The notes: a model not told the origin generated them from the letters alone. A stretch of DNA of 55,619 nucleotides from Gemmatimonadota bacterium (GCA_009838845.1 VXRD01000007.1:1-55619), one strand, 5' to 3'. Shown: positions 8,304-18,506, counted from the stretch's first letter. Numbers and translations are program-made.

Positions 8304-10028
8304 TCAGAGTTCGCGGTTGATCAAAACGATGGTGAAGACCAGCGATGCGATAGAACCGAGCATTGCAATGACTTCTCGCGTGATGCGATAGCCCTGCCCT
8401 GGCATGGTTGCTCGCGTGGGAACCACAATCGCATCGCCGGGACGCACGATTGATTCTGATGTGGCGTTTATAGCATTGCCCGTATTGCCCTCAACAATGA
8501 TAATATCTTTTTCTTTTGCACGTGTGTTAAAACCGCCAGCGAGGTCAATATAACCGCCAACCGTAAGTGCCGCATCATAAGGAATATTCGCCGGTGCGAT
8601 CACAGCACCTGTCACGCGCACAGAAGGGACAAATCGCGGAATGCGAACGACATCGCCATCTTGCAGGAGGATATTGTGCTGCTCGTCGCCAGCCATGAGC
8701 GCTACAAAATCAATGGGCAAACGCCCGGAAAGCTGCTGGGTTTTGAGGGTAATGAGGGCTTCTTCGGCATCGGTGCGCTGTGAGCGGGGGATGCCGAGCA
8801 ATCGGTTGAGCGCGGGATCATCTTCGATGGTCTGTTCTTCGAAATTGACCTTGCGAATAAGAGACGCCTGAACCACGGATGCTTCGGGTGTGAGTTCGGC
8901 CTGCTGTAATAATTCTTTGAGGCGAAGCCCCTCTTTAAAAGGAAAAGAACCGGGGAATTTTACCTCGCCTTCGACATAGACCCACTTTGTTTCGCCAATA
9001 ACATAGAGTTTATCACCCGCCAGCAAAGTGAGATTCGCCTCGGGATCACCTGCAAGCACACGGGAAAGATCGATGTCTATGGGTCTCCACTCACCATCAT
9101 CCGACAAGCGCAAAAGATGGGCGCGCTTTGGAGGGGAATGGGCACGCAAACCATTCCCCAAAACAATGAGATCGGACACGCGATCGCCGGGCGCAAATTC
9201 ATAGCTACCCGGGTATTGTACTGCACCTGTGATATAGATGGAATCACTGCGAGCAACGGGCACCACAATTTGCTCTCCATCGAGTAAGAAGGGGTTGTAC
9301 TGTGCCTTACCAGTGCGGTTCCATAGCTCGAGATCTATCCTGCGTTCCGTATTGTGCCATTGTCCATTTTCATCGAGACGCATGATCTGGATATTGCGGC
9401 TGGAGCCTTTGCGGTTAAAATCATCAATGAGGCCCCCGGCTTTGGTGATGAGTTGCGATGCCTGTTCGACACCTTCAACATCAACGGCTCCTGGCATGTG
9501 TACTTCGCCAACTACGTTGATGGGAAATGTGCGAAGGCGCGCGAGGCTGATGGAGATATCGAGTTGATGAAAGCGTTTAGTTATAGCGGTCTGGATAGCC
9601 TGGTTGGCTTCTGTAAGCGATAAAAACGCAACGGAAACAGGTCCAACAGACGGAAAAAGCAAACTGCCGCTCGCGCCGACGGGCACTTCAAAGGTTTCGA
9701 TTTCTTCATTTCTATTTATAACTACGGCAAAAACATCTCCCGGTCCGACAATATAGCGACCTGACCGAATAACCGCGTCATAGGCGGCTTTGCCAATGCT
9801 TTTGATTTCAACCGGTGGTGTAACTTCTTTTTCTGTTTCTTCGGGAACAGACGTGGTAAAGGGCCTGGGAGATGGTCGTTCGGATTTTTCCTCGGTTTGA
9901 CGTGCAGTGCGACGAGATTGCGCGTGTGCAGCAAAAGGGTAAAACGCAAAGTCAAAAATGAGCAAACTCACGAGCACAATATAAAAAAGACGCATATAAC
10001 GTCCCGGATATGCCATAGAGATAATCAT
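8304..10028 (-). CDS. Wza-type outer-membrane polysaccharide export protein with SLBB domains
   Basis: The 574-residue product has an N-terminal signal sequence (hydrophobic run LFYIVLVSLLIFDFAFYPF, then AHA). A poly-export domain follows at about 85-180 (YIVGPGDVFAVVI). Several SLBB beta-grasp repeats come next, seen as VYITGAV/VEGEV-type strands with LxLxAGDxLYV spacing. The C-terminal stretch IAMLGSIASLVFTIVLI looks like a short membrane helix. The family forms the outer-membrane channel for capsule or exopolysaccharide. The start ATG overlaps the thrB stop as ATGA, which suggests translational coupling, and a second ATG lies 12 bases downstream. I see no lipobox Cys after the signal peptide. 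Confidence 0.88.
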   Translation of the reverse strand: MIISMAYPGRYMRLFYIVLVSLLIFDFAFYPFAAHAQSRRTARQTEEKSERPSPRPFTTSVPEETEKEVTPPVEIKSIGKAAYDAVIRSGRYIVGPGDVFAVVINRNEEIETFEVPVGASGSLLFPSVGPVSVAFLSLTEANQAIQTAITKRFHQLDISISLARLRTFPINVVGEVHMPGAVDVEGVEQASQLITKAGGLIDDFNRKGSSRNIQIMRLDENGQWHNTERRIDLELWNRTGKAQYNPFLLDGEQIVVPVARSDSIYITGAVQYPGSYEFAPGDRVSDLIVLGNGLRAHSPPKRAHLLRLSDDGEWRPIDIDLSRVLAGDPEANLTLLAGDKLYVIGETKWVYVEGEVKFPGSFPFKEGLRLKELLQQAELTPEASVVQASLIRKVNFEEQTIEDDPALNRLLGIPRSQRTDAEEALITLKTQQLSGRLPIDFVALMAGDEQHNILLQDGDVVRIPRFVPSVRVTGAVIAPANIPYDAALTVGGYIDLAGGFNTRAKEKDIIIVEGNTGNAINATSESIVRPGDAIVVPTRATMPGQGYRITREVIAMLGSIASLVFTIVLINREL

Positions 10029-10924
10029 GTGATGGTGGCTCCCGATGGATCAATTTCGAGGATGCTATAACGCGCCTGGACGTTTTTTGCCGCCCAAATA
10101 TCAATCATAGCCTGTCCGATAGCGTCGGCATTTTGGGTAGTAAGCGCGACGAGGGTCGGTCCCGCACCCGAAAGCGCAGCACCCCATGCCCCTGCTTTGA
10201 CCGCTGCTGCGAGTATCTGATCAAAGCCCGGAATGAGTTTTGCCCGATAGGGATGATGCAAGCGGTCTTGCATGCCGATGGCGAGATGCTCAAAATTTCC
10301 CGTGATCAGCGCTGCCGTAACAATGCAGGCTCGGCTTGTACTGAAAACAGCGTCACGGTGGGAAATGGTATTGGGCAAAACATTGCGAGCGTCTTGAGTT
10401 TTGAGTTCAAATTCGGGAATAGCGACCACGGCGCGCAATTCTTCCGGAGGCAGGGCGCGCACGCACGCAACGCGGTTGCCATCCATAGTAGAAGCAGTGA
10501 GGCCGCCGAGCAAGCAGGGTGAGACATTGTCGGGATGGCCTTCAATAGCGGTGGCAATATCGAGCATCTCCATCTGCGAAAAGGGTTCGCATAAGAGGTG
10601 ATTGGCTGCAACAACACCGCCAACAATGGCCGTTGAACTGCTACCCAATCCCCGGGCAAGGGGCACAATGTTGTGCATGTGGATATCGATCCCGGGCAGT
10701 GTTTTCCCCGCGCGTTGGGCGGTGAATTGCGCGGCGCGATAGAAGAGATTCTCCTCATCGGCAGGCAAAATATCCGTACCTTCACCCTCAATGCTAAACG
10801 ACACGCCCGGTTGAGAACGGATTTTTACCGCGACCTGATTGTAAATGGACAGCGCCATACCCAGTGCATCATAACCGGGACCGAGATTGGCAGTGGAACC
10901 GGGCAGGCGGATGCGAAATTCCAT
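10025..10924 (-). CDS. thrB: Homoserine kinase
   Basis: This 299-residue GHMP-fold kinase has the ATP-binding motif ARGLGSSSTAIVGG near residue 91, N-terminal LPGSTANLGPGYDALGMAL, and the C-terminal glycine-rich GAWGAALSGAGPTLVAL. These features match ThrB, which phosphorylates L-homoserine for threonine synthesis. The length is normal. The start lies directly after the hemW stop with no gap, and the 3' end overlaps the wza-type gene by 4 bases. No thrA or thrC is present. Other GHMP kinases share the core motif, but the N-terminal segment fits homoserine kinase best. Confidence 0.88.
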   Translation of the reverse strand: MEFRIRLPGSTANLGPGYDALGMALSIYNQVAVKIRSQPGVSFSIEGEGTDILPADEENLFYRAAQFTAQRAGKTLPGIDIHMHNIVPLARGLGSSSTAIVGGVVAANHLLCEPFSQMEMLDIATAIEGHPDNVSPCLLGGLTASTMDGNRVACVRALPPEELRAVVAIPEFELKTQDARNVLPNTISHRDAVFSTSRACIVTAALITGNFEHLAIGMQDRLHHPYRAKLIPGFDQILAAAVKAGAWGAALSGAGPTLVALTTQNADAIGQAMIDIWAAKNVQARYSILEIDPSGATIT

Positions 10925-12034
10925 CTATAGTTCTCTAACGAGTTCGGTGCATACCAGATCGGCGAACAGGAGACCCTGTCGCGTCAGGCGGATGCGGTTA
11001 TCAATTTGTTCCAGCAAGTGCTGATTTGCCATCGCGATGTACTGTTTGTGGATTTTTGGATGACTCAAAAAATCTGCGCAAAGCCCCCTGCGTTGGCGCA
11101 ATCCAAGCATAACGCGTTCCATGATGTGCTGTGTCGGTGTGAGTTGTTCTTCTCTTTCCAATGCATATCCGGTTGCCTCAATGCGCTGTATATAAGTTGT
11201 GATACCGCGCACATTCCAGGATCGGCGATTGTCGAGATATGAATGTGCAGATAAACCAACGCCCAGATAGGGGCGATCATGCCAGTAGTTGAGATTGTGG
11301 CGCGACGCAAATCCCGGTTGGGCAAAATTGGAAATTTCGTAATGTGTGTACCCGGCAGCTTCGAGTTGGTCAATAGCATATATATACATCTCGGCCTGAT
11401 CGGTCTCAGGCGGCACATCCAATTTCCCCTTTTGAAAGCGGCGCGCAAAATTAGTCTGGGGTTCAATCGTGAGTCCATACACCGAGATATGTTCGGGACA
11501 CAACTCAATGGCCCTCTGAATACTCGTTGCCCATTCTTCAGGCGTCTGCCCCGGCGCGCCGTACATAAGATCGACACTTATGTTCTTAAACCCCACATCA
11601 CGGGCGGCTTGAAACGCAACTATCGCATCTGATGCCGTGTGAAATCGACCGAGTGCTTTGAGTGCGCGATCTGTAAATGCCTGCACACCCAGACTCAAGC
11701 GGTTGATGCCGTGTTCATATAATTTTTCAAAGTGCTTGCGATCATTTGGATTGGCCTCTGCCGTAATCTCTGCATCGGGAGCGACCGCGCTTTTCGCATT
11801 TGTCGTGATCCGATTCAACTGTCCAGGCGGTATTGCCGAAGGCGTGCCTCCTCCAAAGTATAGCGTATTGAACACGGGCGGCGTTCTGAGGGTTTGCATG
11901 CGATTTTGCATCTCGACAATCACCGCATCCGTATAGCGTTTCGCCATGTGGTTTTTGCCCACAACAAATGCAAAATCGCAATACGGACAACGCGAGTGAC
12001 AAAATGGGATATGAATATAAAGGCCGAGGTGCAT
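10925..12034 (-). CDS. hemW: HemW-like radical SAM protein (heme chaperone family)
   Basis: The 369-residue product begins with LYIHIPFCHSRCPYCDF, where Cys12, Cys16 and Cys19 form the CX3CX2C radical SAM cluster site. FGGGTPS follows near residue 62. The length and the start directly at the radical SAM motif, with no longer HemN-type N-terminal extension, fit HemW. HemW was long misannotated as coproporphyrinogen III oxidase and acts in heme trafficking. The C-terminal part contains the HemN_C-like segment ending in LVCTELVREL. Its gene starts 6 bases after the lepB stop, so it belongs to the lepA-lepB unit. Confidence 0.9.
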   Translation of the reverse strand: MHLGLYIHIPFCHSRCPYCDFAFVVGKNHMAKRYTDAVIVEMQNRMQTLRTPPVFNTLYFGGGTPSAIPPGQLNRITTNAKSAVAPDAEITAEANPNDRKHFEKLYEHGINRLSLGVQAFTDRALKALGRFHTASDAIVAFQAARDVGFKNISVDLMYGAPGQTPEEWATSIQRAIELCPEHISVYGLTIEPQTNFARRFQKGKLDVPPETDQAEMYIYAIDQLEAAGYTHYEISNFAQPGFASRHNLNYWHDRPYLGVGLSAHSYLDNRRSWNVRGITTYIQRIEATGYALEREEQLTPTQHIMERVMLGLRQRRGLCADFLSHPKIHKQYIAMANQHLLEQIDNRIRLTRQGLLFADLVCTELVREL

Positions 12035-12040
12035 GACGTT

Positions 12041-12730
12041 TCACTCCACGAGCATGCCAATGCGCTGCCAGCGCACGCGTTCTGGGAAATGGAACAGATT
12101 ATAGAACGCAATACTGAGCAGAGAAGTTATATTGCTATATGCGGGAACGCGATCATCTGGTGCCCAGGACCAGTAAAGAACAAATGCTTTCCTCCGAATG
12201 AGATCGCGCTTGAGAAAGCCCCAGTATCGACTGTCTTCGCTGCTGTCGCGGTTATCGCCCATCACAAAATAACAGTCTTCGGGCACGATCTTAGGTCCGT
12301 AGTTATCCCGCGTATTGGCTACCGACCTCCGTTTGAGAATAACAGAATCGATATATTTGGATTTGGACGGATCAGTCGCGCGCTTGTCGTCAACATAAAG
12401 GATTTTATCTTTGATTTCAACTTTCTGCCCGGGACCTGCAACAATGCGTTTGATAAAATCGCGGGACGGATCTCTGGGATACTGAAAAATGACAATATCG
12501 CCGGGATCTGGCGAGCGCCACGCTGGCAGGCGAATATCGATAAGGGGAATGCGAGCGCCATAAATAAATTTGTTCGCCAGCAAAAAATCCCCGACCAGCA
12601 AAGTGTTTTCCATCGATCCCGAAGGAATGCGAAATGCCTGCACGATAAATATGCGAATAAAAAGCGCGAGTGCAAACGCGAGTAAGATGGCTTTGATATA
12701 TTCGATAGTCACGGATTTTTTTTTGGGCAT
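12041..12730 (-). CDS. lepB: Signal peptidase I
   Basis: The protein is 229 residues from the ATG at 12728-12730. I choose this start over a longer frame beginning at 12871 that would run deep into lepA; GAGG lies just upstream of it. A single membrane helix spans about residues 10-30. IPSGSM gives the catalytic Ser39, and DFIKRIVAGPG gives the general-base Lys94. VMGDNRDSSEDSRYWG is the conserved box E. The enzyme removes signal peptides on the outer face of the inner membrane, and the many exported proteins encoded here are likely substrates. It lies 5 bases after lepA, a common bacterial gene order. Confidence 0.93.
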   Translation of the reverse strand: MPKKKSVTIEYIKAILLAFALALFIRIFIVQAFRIPSGSMENTLLVGDFLLANKFIYGARIPLIDIRLPAWRSPDPGDIVIFQYPRDPSRDFIKRIVAGPGQKVEIKDKILYVDDKRATDPSKSKYIDSVILKRRSVANTRDNYGPKIVPEDCYFVMGDNRDSSEDSRYWGFLKRDLIRRKAFVLYWSWAPDDRVPAYSNITSLLSIAFYNLFHFPERVRWQRIGMLVE

Positions 12731-12735
12731 TTTCC

Positions 12736-14535
12736 TCACACTTCCATCTGCAAAACAGCGAGAAACGCCTCTTGAGGAATTTCTACTGCTCCGACTTGTT
12801 TCATGCGCTTTTTGCCCTCCTTTTGACGCTCGAGGAGTTTGCGCTTGCGGGTAATATCGCCGCCATAACATTTGGCAGTAACATTCTTGCGGAAGGGACG
12901 CACGGTTTCGCGCGAGATCACTTTGGCACCGATTGCCGCTTGAATAACGACTTCAAAGAGCTGGCGCGGGATCAGTGCTTTGAGTTTTTGACTCAATGCG
13001 CGCCCCCATTCATAGGCTTTATCGCGGTGAACAATTGCAGAGAGTGCGTCTAAGGGTTCGCCATTGATGAGCAGCTCGAGTTTGACCAGATCCGCTGCCT
13101 GGTGTTTTTTGTATTCGTAGTCAAACGATGCATAACCGCGCGAGACCGATTTGAGGCGGTCGTAGAAATCGAGAACAATTTCGGATAACGGCAGATCATA
13201 GCGCAAGAGGGCACGGGTGGGATCGATGTATTCGGTCGTCCGATAATGACCCCGACGATCTTGTGCAATACGCATAATATTGCCCACATATTCAGAGGGC
13301 ACCAAAATTTGAGCATCGAGTATGGGTTCGGCAATATCTTCTATATTTCCCGCAGGTGGCATCTCAGCGGGATTTTGCACATCGATTTGCTCGCCACTGG
13401 TCAGACGCACGCGATATTCGACATTGGGCACAGTCGTGATGATGTCTATGTCAAATTCGCGGTCCAGTCGCTCCTGGACAATTTCCATGTGAAGCAGGCC
13501 CAGAAAGCCACATCGGAACCCGAAACCGAGTGCTGTAGAAGTTTCGGGTTCGTAGGACAATGACGCATCGTTAAGGTGCAGTTTTTCGAGCGCAGAGCGA
13601 AGGTTTTCAAAGTCATCTGATGATACGGGATAAAGTCCGGCAAAGACCATGGGTTTGACTTCCTGGTAGCCGGGCAAGGGATGAGGGGCGGGATTAGCAG
13701 AGCCGGTAACGGTATCGCCAACCCGAGCGTCTTCAAGATCTTTGATACCCGCGATGAGATATCCGACTTCGCCCGCACTGAGGTTTTGTTGTTTGATGCG
13801 TTTGAGTTTGAGAGTGCCAATTTCTTCGGCGTCGTAATTTTGGTGGGTTGAAAAGAGACGAATGGGCATGTTTTTTTTCAAAACACCATCAAAAACGCGC
13901 ACATAAGCCACGACACCTCGATATTGATCGAAGATGGAATCGAAAATGAGAGCCTTAAGCGGTGCATCCGGATTCCCTTCAGGGGGCGGTATCTCATCAA
14001 TGATGGCAGCCAAGAGTTTATCGATCCCAATGCCCTCTTTAGCACTGATTTTGACAATTTCTTCTTCTTCGACACCGAGCAAATCGTGAAGTTGCATCAC
14101 TACGCGATCGACCTCGGCACCGGGCAGGTCAATTTTGTTAATCACGGGAATGATGAACAGGTCGTGCTCCATGGCGAGGAGGACATTGCTAACGGTTTGG
14201 GCTTCAACTCCCTGCGCCGCGTCAACGAGGAGCAACGCCCCTTCACACGCGGTAAGGCTGCGCGAGACCTCATAAGAGAAATCGACATGACCCGGCGTAT
14301 CGATGAGATTGAGTTCGTAGATCTGACCATCTGGCGCCGTATAATCCATGCGAATGGCGTGCGACTTGATGGTAATACCCCGCTCGCGTTCGAGGTCCAT
14401 GCTATCGAGCACCTGATCTTGCATCTGAAATTTGCTCAGAGTTTGCGTCTGTTCGAGCAACCGGTCGGCCAGAGTCGATTTACCGTGATCAATATGCGCG
14501 ATAATGGAAAAATTTCGAATATTCTGGAGATTCAT
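12736..14535 (-). CDS. lepA: Elongation factor 4 (LepA), translational GTPase
   Basis: This 599-residue protein is of normal LepA length. The G1 loop is AHIDHGKST (residues 13-21). G2 is RERGITIK, G3 is DTPGH and G4 is NKID. The C-terminal LepA-specific domain is present, with [22 protein letters not shown] near residue 555 split across its conserved core. LepA binds ribosomes and influences initiation or back-translocation under stress. The ATG start is preceded by a strong sigma70-like promoter at 14624-14652. It heads the minus-strand series that continues to tsaC. Confidence 0.96.
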   Translation of the reverse strand: MNLQNIRNFSIIAHIDHGKSTLADRLLEQTQTLSKFQMQDQVLDSMDLERERGITIKSHAIRMDYTAPDGQIYELNLIDTPGHVDFSYEVSRSLTACEGALLLVDAAQGVEAQTVSNVLLAMEHDLFIIPVINKIDLPGAEVDRVVMQLHDLLGVEEEEIVKISAKEGIGIDKLLAAIIDEIPPPEGNPDAPLKALIFDSIFDQYRGVVAYVRVFDGVLKKNMPIRLFSTHQNYDAEEIGTLKLKRIKQQNLSAGEVGYLIAGIKDLEDARVGDTVTGSANPAPHPLPGYQEVKPMVFAGLYPVSSDDFENLRSALEKLHLNDASLSYEPETSTALGFGFRCGFLGLLHMEIVQERLDREFDIDIITTVPNVEYRVRLTSGEQIDVQNPAEMPPAGNIEDIAEPILDAQILVPSEYVGNIMRIAQDRRGHYRTTEYIDPTRALLRYDLPLSEIVLDFYDRLKSVSRGYASFDYEYKKHQAADLVKLELLINGEPLDALSAIVHRDKAYEWGRALSQKLKALIPRQLFEVVIQAAIGAKVISRETVRPFRKNVTAKCYGGDITRKRKLLERQKEGKKRMKQVGAVEIPQEAFLAVLQMEV

Positions 14536-14623
14536 GTTTTTGTGTTCTAAAAAGTTCGGGAAGCCGTATATGAAAAGCGCGTCTGACTGTCTCAGTAGCG
14601 CAATGAAAGCTATAAAGCATGAG

Positions 14624-14652
14624 AATATACCGCCTTGCCCTGTTCAAGTCAA
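14624..14652 (-). promoter_or_regulatory. Sigma70-like promoter for the lepA operon
   Basis: Read on the minus strand, TTGACT (forward 14647-14652) and TATATT (forward 14624-14629) are separated by exactly 17 bases. Each hexamer matches the consensus at 5 of 6 positions. Transcription would start near 14617, leaving about 80 bases of leader before the lepA ATG. Confidence 0.65.
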
Positions 14653-14753
14653 TCTAAGACCTGATTCTATAAACGCACCACCTGATAACCCCAATTGCGA
14701 GATGTGAGAAAATGCGATTGACAACCTCAAATCCGTAGTTCTATCCAGTTTGA

Positions 14754-14782
14754 TTGACAATAATATGTAAATTGACTATCTT
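14754..14782 (+). promoter_or_regulatory. Sigma70-like promoter for the yicC operon
   Basis: A perfect TTGACA (14754-14759) is followed after 17 bases by TATCTT (14777-14782), a 4 of 6 match. The start would be near 14789, about 50 bases before the yicC ATG. Together with the minus-strand lepA promoter it makes this gap a divergent control region. An earlier TTGACA near 14719 has no good partner. Confidence 0.5.
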
Positions 14783-14837
14783 TTTTGGCTATTATTCCAA
14801 ACATTTTTACTACATTTGCCAGCAGGTGGGAGCGGGT

Positions 14838-15710
14838 ATGATCGCCAGCATGACCGGTTTTGGAAAGGGGGTTGCAGAAGGGGAAGTGGGCCGCGTTATT
14901 GTTGAAATGCGGTCGGTCAATGGACGCTATGGCGATGTGATGGTACGCATGCCCCGTTCTTTGTCTGAACTTGAGTCTCGCATCAAAGAACGCGTTTTAT
15001 CGGTCTTTACGAGAGGGCGTCTCGATGTAAGTATCACCTTGCAGGATGCTGCATCAGAGCAAGGTCTTCCCGTACTCAAGCCCGAAGTGCTAGCCGCATA
15101 TCTCAAGGGGATTGAGGAAATTCGCGCGGATATATCGGGCGATATCGATTTGATGCAAATTGCCCAATTGCCTCAATTATTCACATTTGAAGTTCCCGAA
15201 CTCGATTCTGAAGCCCTCTGGAAAGTGGTATCTGTTGCACTCTGTCAAGCCATTGACGCCTGTCGGGCCATGTGCCTGGCAGAAGGTGAAAAACTCGCCC
15301 GTGATCTCCGCACGCGCATTTCAGTACTCGACGAATTTCTCCAGCGCGTCGAAGCACTCGCACCCGAGCGTGTAGAAACTGTTCGAACGCGGTTAGAGGA
15401 AAAATTGGCGCAATTATTAACACCTGAACAAATTGATGAGAGCAGGTTGTTAATGGAAATTGCTCTCTTAGCTGACCGCAGCGACATAACAGAAGAATGT
15501 GTGCGTTTTCACAGTCACAACGCGCAGTTTCTCGGGATGCTCGATCGCAGTGAAGCGGTTGGTCGGCGTCTCAATTTTTTGCTGCAAGAAATGCTCAGGG
15601 AAGCCAATACTATGGGATCCAAAGCGGGTGATGCGACGATAGCCCATGTGGTCGTGGATATCAAAGAAGAAATTGAAAAACTCAAAGAACAGGTTCAAAA
15701 CATTGAGTAA
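14838..15710 (+). CDS. yicC: YicC-family endoribonuclease
   Basis: The product is 290 residues from ATG 14838. I prefer this start because GGGAG lies 5 bases before it and the protein then begins MIASMTGFGKG, matching the family's usual MIRSMTGFG start. A longer frame from 14754 would translate across the promoter. The C-terminal DUF1732 region is visible (LNFLLQEMLREANTMGSKA). YicC proteins are linked to RNA turnover and are commonly found just upstream of gmk, as here (9-base gap). Enzymatic detail for this lineage is not known. Confidence 0.9.
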   Translation: MIASMTGFGKGVAEGEVGRVIVEMRSVNGRYGDVMVRMPRSLSELESRIKERVLSVFTRGRLDVSITLQDAASEQGLPVLKPEVLAAYLKGIEEIRADISGDIDLMQIAQLPQLFTFEVPELDSEALWKVVSVALCQAIDACRAMCLAEGEKLARDLRTRISVLDEFLQRVEALAPERVETVRTRLEEKLAQLLTPEQIDESRLLMEIALLADRSDITEECVRFHSHNAQFLGMLDRSEAVGRRLNFLLQEMLREANTMGSKAGDATIAHVVVDIKEEIEKLKEQVQNIE

Positions 15711-15719
15711 AAATCGCGG

Positions 15720-16373
15720 ATGATTAAATCAGAAGAAACTGATATTGAACGGATTCGGCAAAAGTTGAGCAATAATCCCGCCGCATTTGCCGTGGTCGTC
15801 GCCGGGCCATCGGGAGTTGGAAAAACGTCGATGTGCCAGGAGGTTTTGCGTGCAGATTCAAGCGTCCGGCGCTGTGTGACGACAACGACGCGACCACCAC
15901 GCGATGACGAAATACAGGGTGTTGCCCGTCATTTTGTGACAGTTGCACAATTTGAATCCATGCAAACGCGAGGCGATTTTATCGAATCTGCCGAAGTACA
16001 TGGACATCTTTACGGCGCGACATTCGACGCGGTTGCAGAAGCTCTGTGCGGTGGACATGTGATGTTGATGGATGTAGATGTGCAAGGCGTGGCCGCGTGG
16101 AAAAAAGTCTTGGGAGATCGCTGCGTGACCGTATTTGTCGTGCCGCCATCTCTCGATGTGCTTGCGAAGCGCCTCAATGCACGGCAGTCTGAAAGTGCTT
16201 CGGACTTTCGATTGCGTATGGAAAATGCCGTTTCTGAACTCGTTCACGCAAAAAACAGCGATTACGTCGTCGTAAATGACGAATTGGAACAGGCTATCGC
16301 CGATTTGCTCGCTATTATTCGCGCAGAGCGCCAGCGCACACGGCGGATATGTTTGCGTCGCTTGAGTCTCTAA
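15720..16373 (+). CDS. gmk: Guanylate kinase
   Basis: The 217-residue product has an N-terminal extension of about 20 residues before the core. The P-loop GPSGVGKTS is at 29-37. TTTTRPPRDDEIQGV is the GMP-binding lid region, followed by FIESAEVHGHLYGA. The enzyme phosphorylates GMP to GDP. The order yicC-gmk-rpoZ-coaBC is widely conserved in bacteria and supports the call. Confidence 0.94.
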   Translation: MIKSEETDIERIRQKLSNNPAAFAVVVAGPSGVGKTSMCQEVLRADSSVRRCVTTTTRPPRDDEIQGVARHFVTVAQFESMQTRGDFIESAEVHGHLYGATFDAVAEALCGGHVMLMDVDVQGVAAWKKVLGDRCVTVFVVPPSLDVLAKRLNARQSESASDFRLRMENAVSELVHAKNSDYVVVNDELEQAIADLLAIIRAERQRTRRICLRRLSL

Positions 16374-16443
16374 AACTATGCTCCCGGCCCATCTCCGGCC
16401 CGTTATCGCAATGCGAAAGTCCATTTCTAACAAGGAGTGCGTT

Positions 16444-16671
16444 ATGTCGAATGTATTTTTCACTGAGGAATTAACGGTTGAAGAGGACATGAATACCTAT
16501 AAAGCCGTATTGCTGGCATCAAAAGAAGCTCGCCGGTTGAATAAAGCCCGGCTGGTTGCAGGTGTGCCCGAAGGCGAAGAAAAAATAACAACCATTGCAC
16601 TGGACCGAATTGTAGAAAAGAAAATTCAGGTGACCTATGCTGACGGGAAAGAGGATTCTTCTGGGCGTTAG
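16444..16671 (+). CDS. rpoZ: RNA polymerase omega subunit
   Basis: The product is 75 residues from ATG 16444, preceded by AAGGAG with a 6-base spacer. An in-frame ATG at 16378 has no such site. The core reads NTYKAVLLASKEARRLNKAR and then GEEKITTIALDRIVEKKI, which matches the omega helices of the short FCB type (K-A-V-x-x-x-S-x-x-A-R). Omega helps assemble the polymerase around beta-prime. The position between gmk and coaBC is the classical one. The 3' end overlaps coaBC by 35 bases. Confidence 0.85.
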   Translation: MSNVFFTEELTVEEDMNTYKAVLLASKEARRLNKARLVAGVPEGEEKITTIALDRIVEKKIQVTYADGKEDSSGR

Positions 16672-17842
16672 CGGTGGAATTGCCGCCTATAAAAGCGTAT
16701 TCTTATTGCGCCTTCTTCAGAATGCAGGCGCAGAGGTTCGGGTGGTCATGACACCTGCTGCACAGAAGTTTGTGCAGCCCCTCACTTTTGAAGCACTCTC
16801 GCACCATCGCGTCTATACGGATTTGTTTCCTTCGGACGGCGACCCCGATGTTATCCACGTACATTTGGGCAAATGGGCCGATCTAATCATTGTTGCGCCA
16901 GCAACTGCAAATTGCATGGGGAAATTGGCCCATGGATTAGCCGACGACCTTTTGACCTGTGCGTTGTTGGCTGCAGAAGCACCTGTTCTACTCGCCCCGG
17001 CAATGGAAACCCAAATGTGGGAACGCGGTGCTGTGCGGCAAAATGTCGAGTTCTTAAAAAAAGACGGCTATCGGATGGTTGGGCCGGGAGCGGGAGCGCT
17101 CGCCTCGGGTGCCGAGGGAATGGGGCGCATGGCCGAACCCCCTGAGATTGTGGATGAGGCCAGTAGTATGATGGGCGCGACGCAATCGCTTGCCGGCAAG
17201 CGCATTGTAGTGACAGCGGGCAGAACCGAACAACCCCTTGATCCCGTGCGCTTTATCACCAATCGCTCAACGGGTAAAATGGGCTACGCCATTGCCGAAC
17301 AAGCGCGACGCCGAGGGGCTGATGTCGCGTTGATCAGCGGACCGACAGAACTCACCGTCCCCGCCGGTGTACAAATCGAATCTATCCGCACAGTTGCCGA
17401 CTTAAAAGCAGCGACCGTCCGCGCATATCAGCATGCCGACGCGCTAATTATGACCGCAGCGGTGCTCGATTTTCGCCCCGAACACGTGTCCAAATCAAAA
17501 ATCAAAAAACGCGATGGCGGTCTTTCGCTTCACCTTCTGCCCAACGAAGATTTTTTAATTCCTCTGGGACAAAACAAGGGAGAGCGAGTCGTAATCGGGT
17601 TTGCGATGGAAACCGATCACGCGCTGGAAAATGCCCACAAAAAACTCCACGAGAAAAACCTTGACCTGATTGTGCTGAACGAATTGAATGTGGAAGGTGC
17701 GGGGTTTGGCGTCGATACCAATGTCGTGACTTTTATCGAACCCCATCGAGAACCTGTCGCATTGCCTCTAATGTCCAAACGCGATGTGGCAGACCACATT
17801 TTGGATTGGCTGGTGTCGCGTTGGGAGAGCGGGCATGGATGA
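16637..17842 (+). CDS. coaBC: Bifunctional phosphopantothenoylcysteine decarboxylase / phosphopantothenate-cysteine ligase
   Basis: The 401-residue product starts [20 protein letters not shown], the standard CoaC flavodomain opening. The likely catalytic His lies in [30 protein letters not shown] is the PASANT-like FMN/substrate loop. The CoaB half starts near residue 190 with [18 protein letters not shown] and [12 protein letters not shown]. It carries out two steps of coenzyme A synthesis from 4'-phosphopantothenate. AGGTGA sits just before the ATG, inside the end of rpoZ. The 3' end overlaps the udg gene by 8 bases. Confidence 0.95.
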   Translation: MLTGKRILLGVSGGIAAYKSVFLLRLLQNAGAEVRVVMTPAAQKFVQPLTFEALSHHRVYTDLFPSDGDPDVIHVHLGKWADLIIVAPATANCMGKLAHGLADDLLTCALLAAEAPVLLAPAMETQMWERGAVRQNVEFLKKDGYRMVGPGAGALASGAEGMGRMAEPPEIVDEASSMMGATQSLAGKRIVVTAGRTEQPLDPVRFITNRSTGKMGYAIAEQARRRGADVALISGPTELTVPAGVQIESIRTVADLKAATVRAYQHADALIMTAAVLDFRPEHVSKSKIKKRDGGLSLHLLPNEDFLIPLGQNKGERVVIGFAMETDHALENAHKKLHEKNLDLIVLNELNVEGAGFGVDTNVVTFIEPHREPVALPLMSKRDVADHILDWLVSRWESGHG

Positions 17843-18506
17843 ATCCTCCGATCTGTTGGAAACCCTCGCGCTTGCACGCGATTTTCTATCGCGGGAAATC
17901 GCTTATGCACCTGCCTCGATTGCGCGGATGGATGATCGAGAATCGGACACTGATCCCCTGACTATTTTGGATCAAGAGGCTTGCAACTGTCAAAAATGCG
18001 GGTTGGCACAAACGCGCACCTCAGTCGTGTTTGGAAGCGGGAAAACTAATGCAGACCTCATGTTTATCGGTGAAGCACCCGGTGCAGAAGAAGACCGGCA
18101 AGGTCTGCCTTTTGTAGGGGCTGCCGGACAATTGCTGACGCGAATGATCGAAGCCATGGGTTTGACACGCGAAGATGTCTATATCGCCAACATCATCAAA
18201 TGCAGGCCCCCCAATAACCGGGACCCCAAACCCGATGAAATTGCTGCCTGTCAGCCTTATCTACTACAACAAATTGACCTGATTGCACCGGTTGTAATCT
18301 GTACTTTGGGACGTTTTGCCGTGCAAACCCTGTTGCAAACTACCGAGTCTATGGGGCGTTTGCGGGGAAAAATTTTTGAATACCAGGGCGCGAAATTAGT
18401 CCCCACATATCACCCTGCTGCCCTGCTGCGAAATGCACACTGGAAGCGCCCTGCCTGGGAAGACTTGAAACTCGTTCGCAAACTTTACGATGGAACCAAA
18501 ATCTGA
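17835..18506 (+). CDS. Family 4 uracil-DNA glycosylase (Fe-S)
   Basis: The protein is 223 residues from ATG 17835, preceded by GGGAG; an in-frame start at 17784 lies within coaBC. Four cysteines fit the family 4 cluster: Cys52 and Cys55 ([10 protein letters not shown]), Cys123 ([12 protein letters not shown]) and Cys139 (EIAACQPYL). GEAPGAEED is motif 1 and HPAALLRN is the C-terminal motif. The enzyme removes uracil from DNA. The N-terminal 45 residues before the first Cys form a variable extension. It sits between coaBC and dnaB and overlaps the dnaB ATG as TGATG, so it is translated with the replication genes. Confidence 0.92.
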   Translation: MDESSDLLETLALARDFLSREIAYAPASIARMDDRESDTDPLTILDQEACNCQKCGLAQTRTSVVFGSGKTNADLMFIGEAPGAEEDRQGLPFVGAAGQLLTRMIEAMGLTREDVYIANIIKCRPPNNRDPKPDEIAACQPYLLQQIDLIAPVVICTLGRFAVQTLLQTTESMGRLRGKIFEYQGAKLVPTYHPAALLRNAHWKRPAWEDLKLVRKLYDGTKI

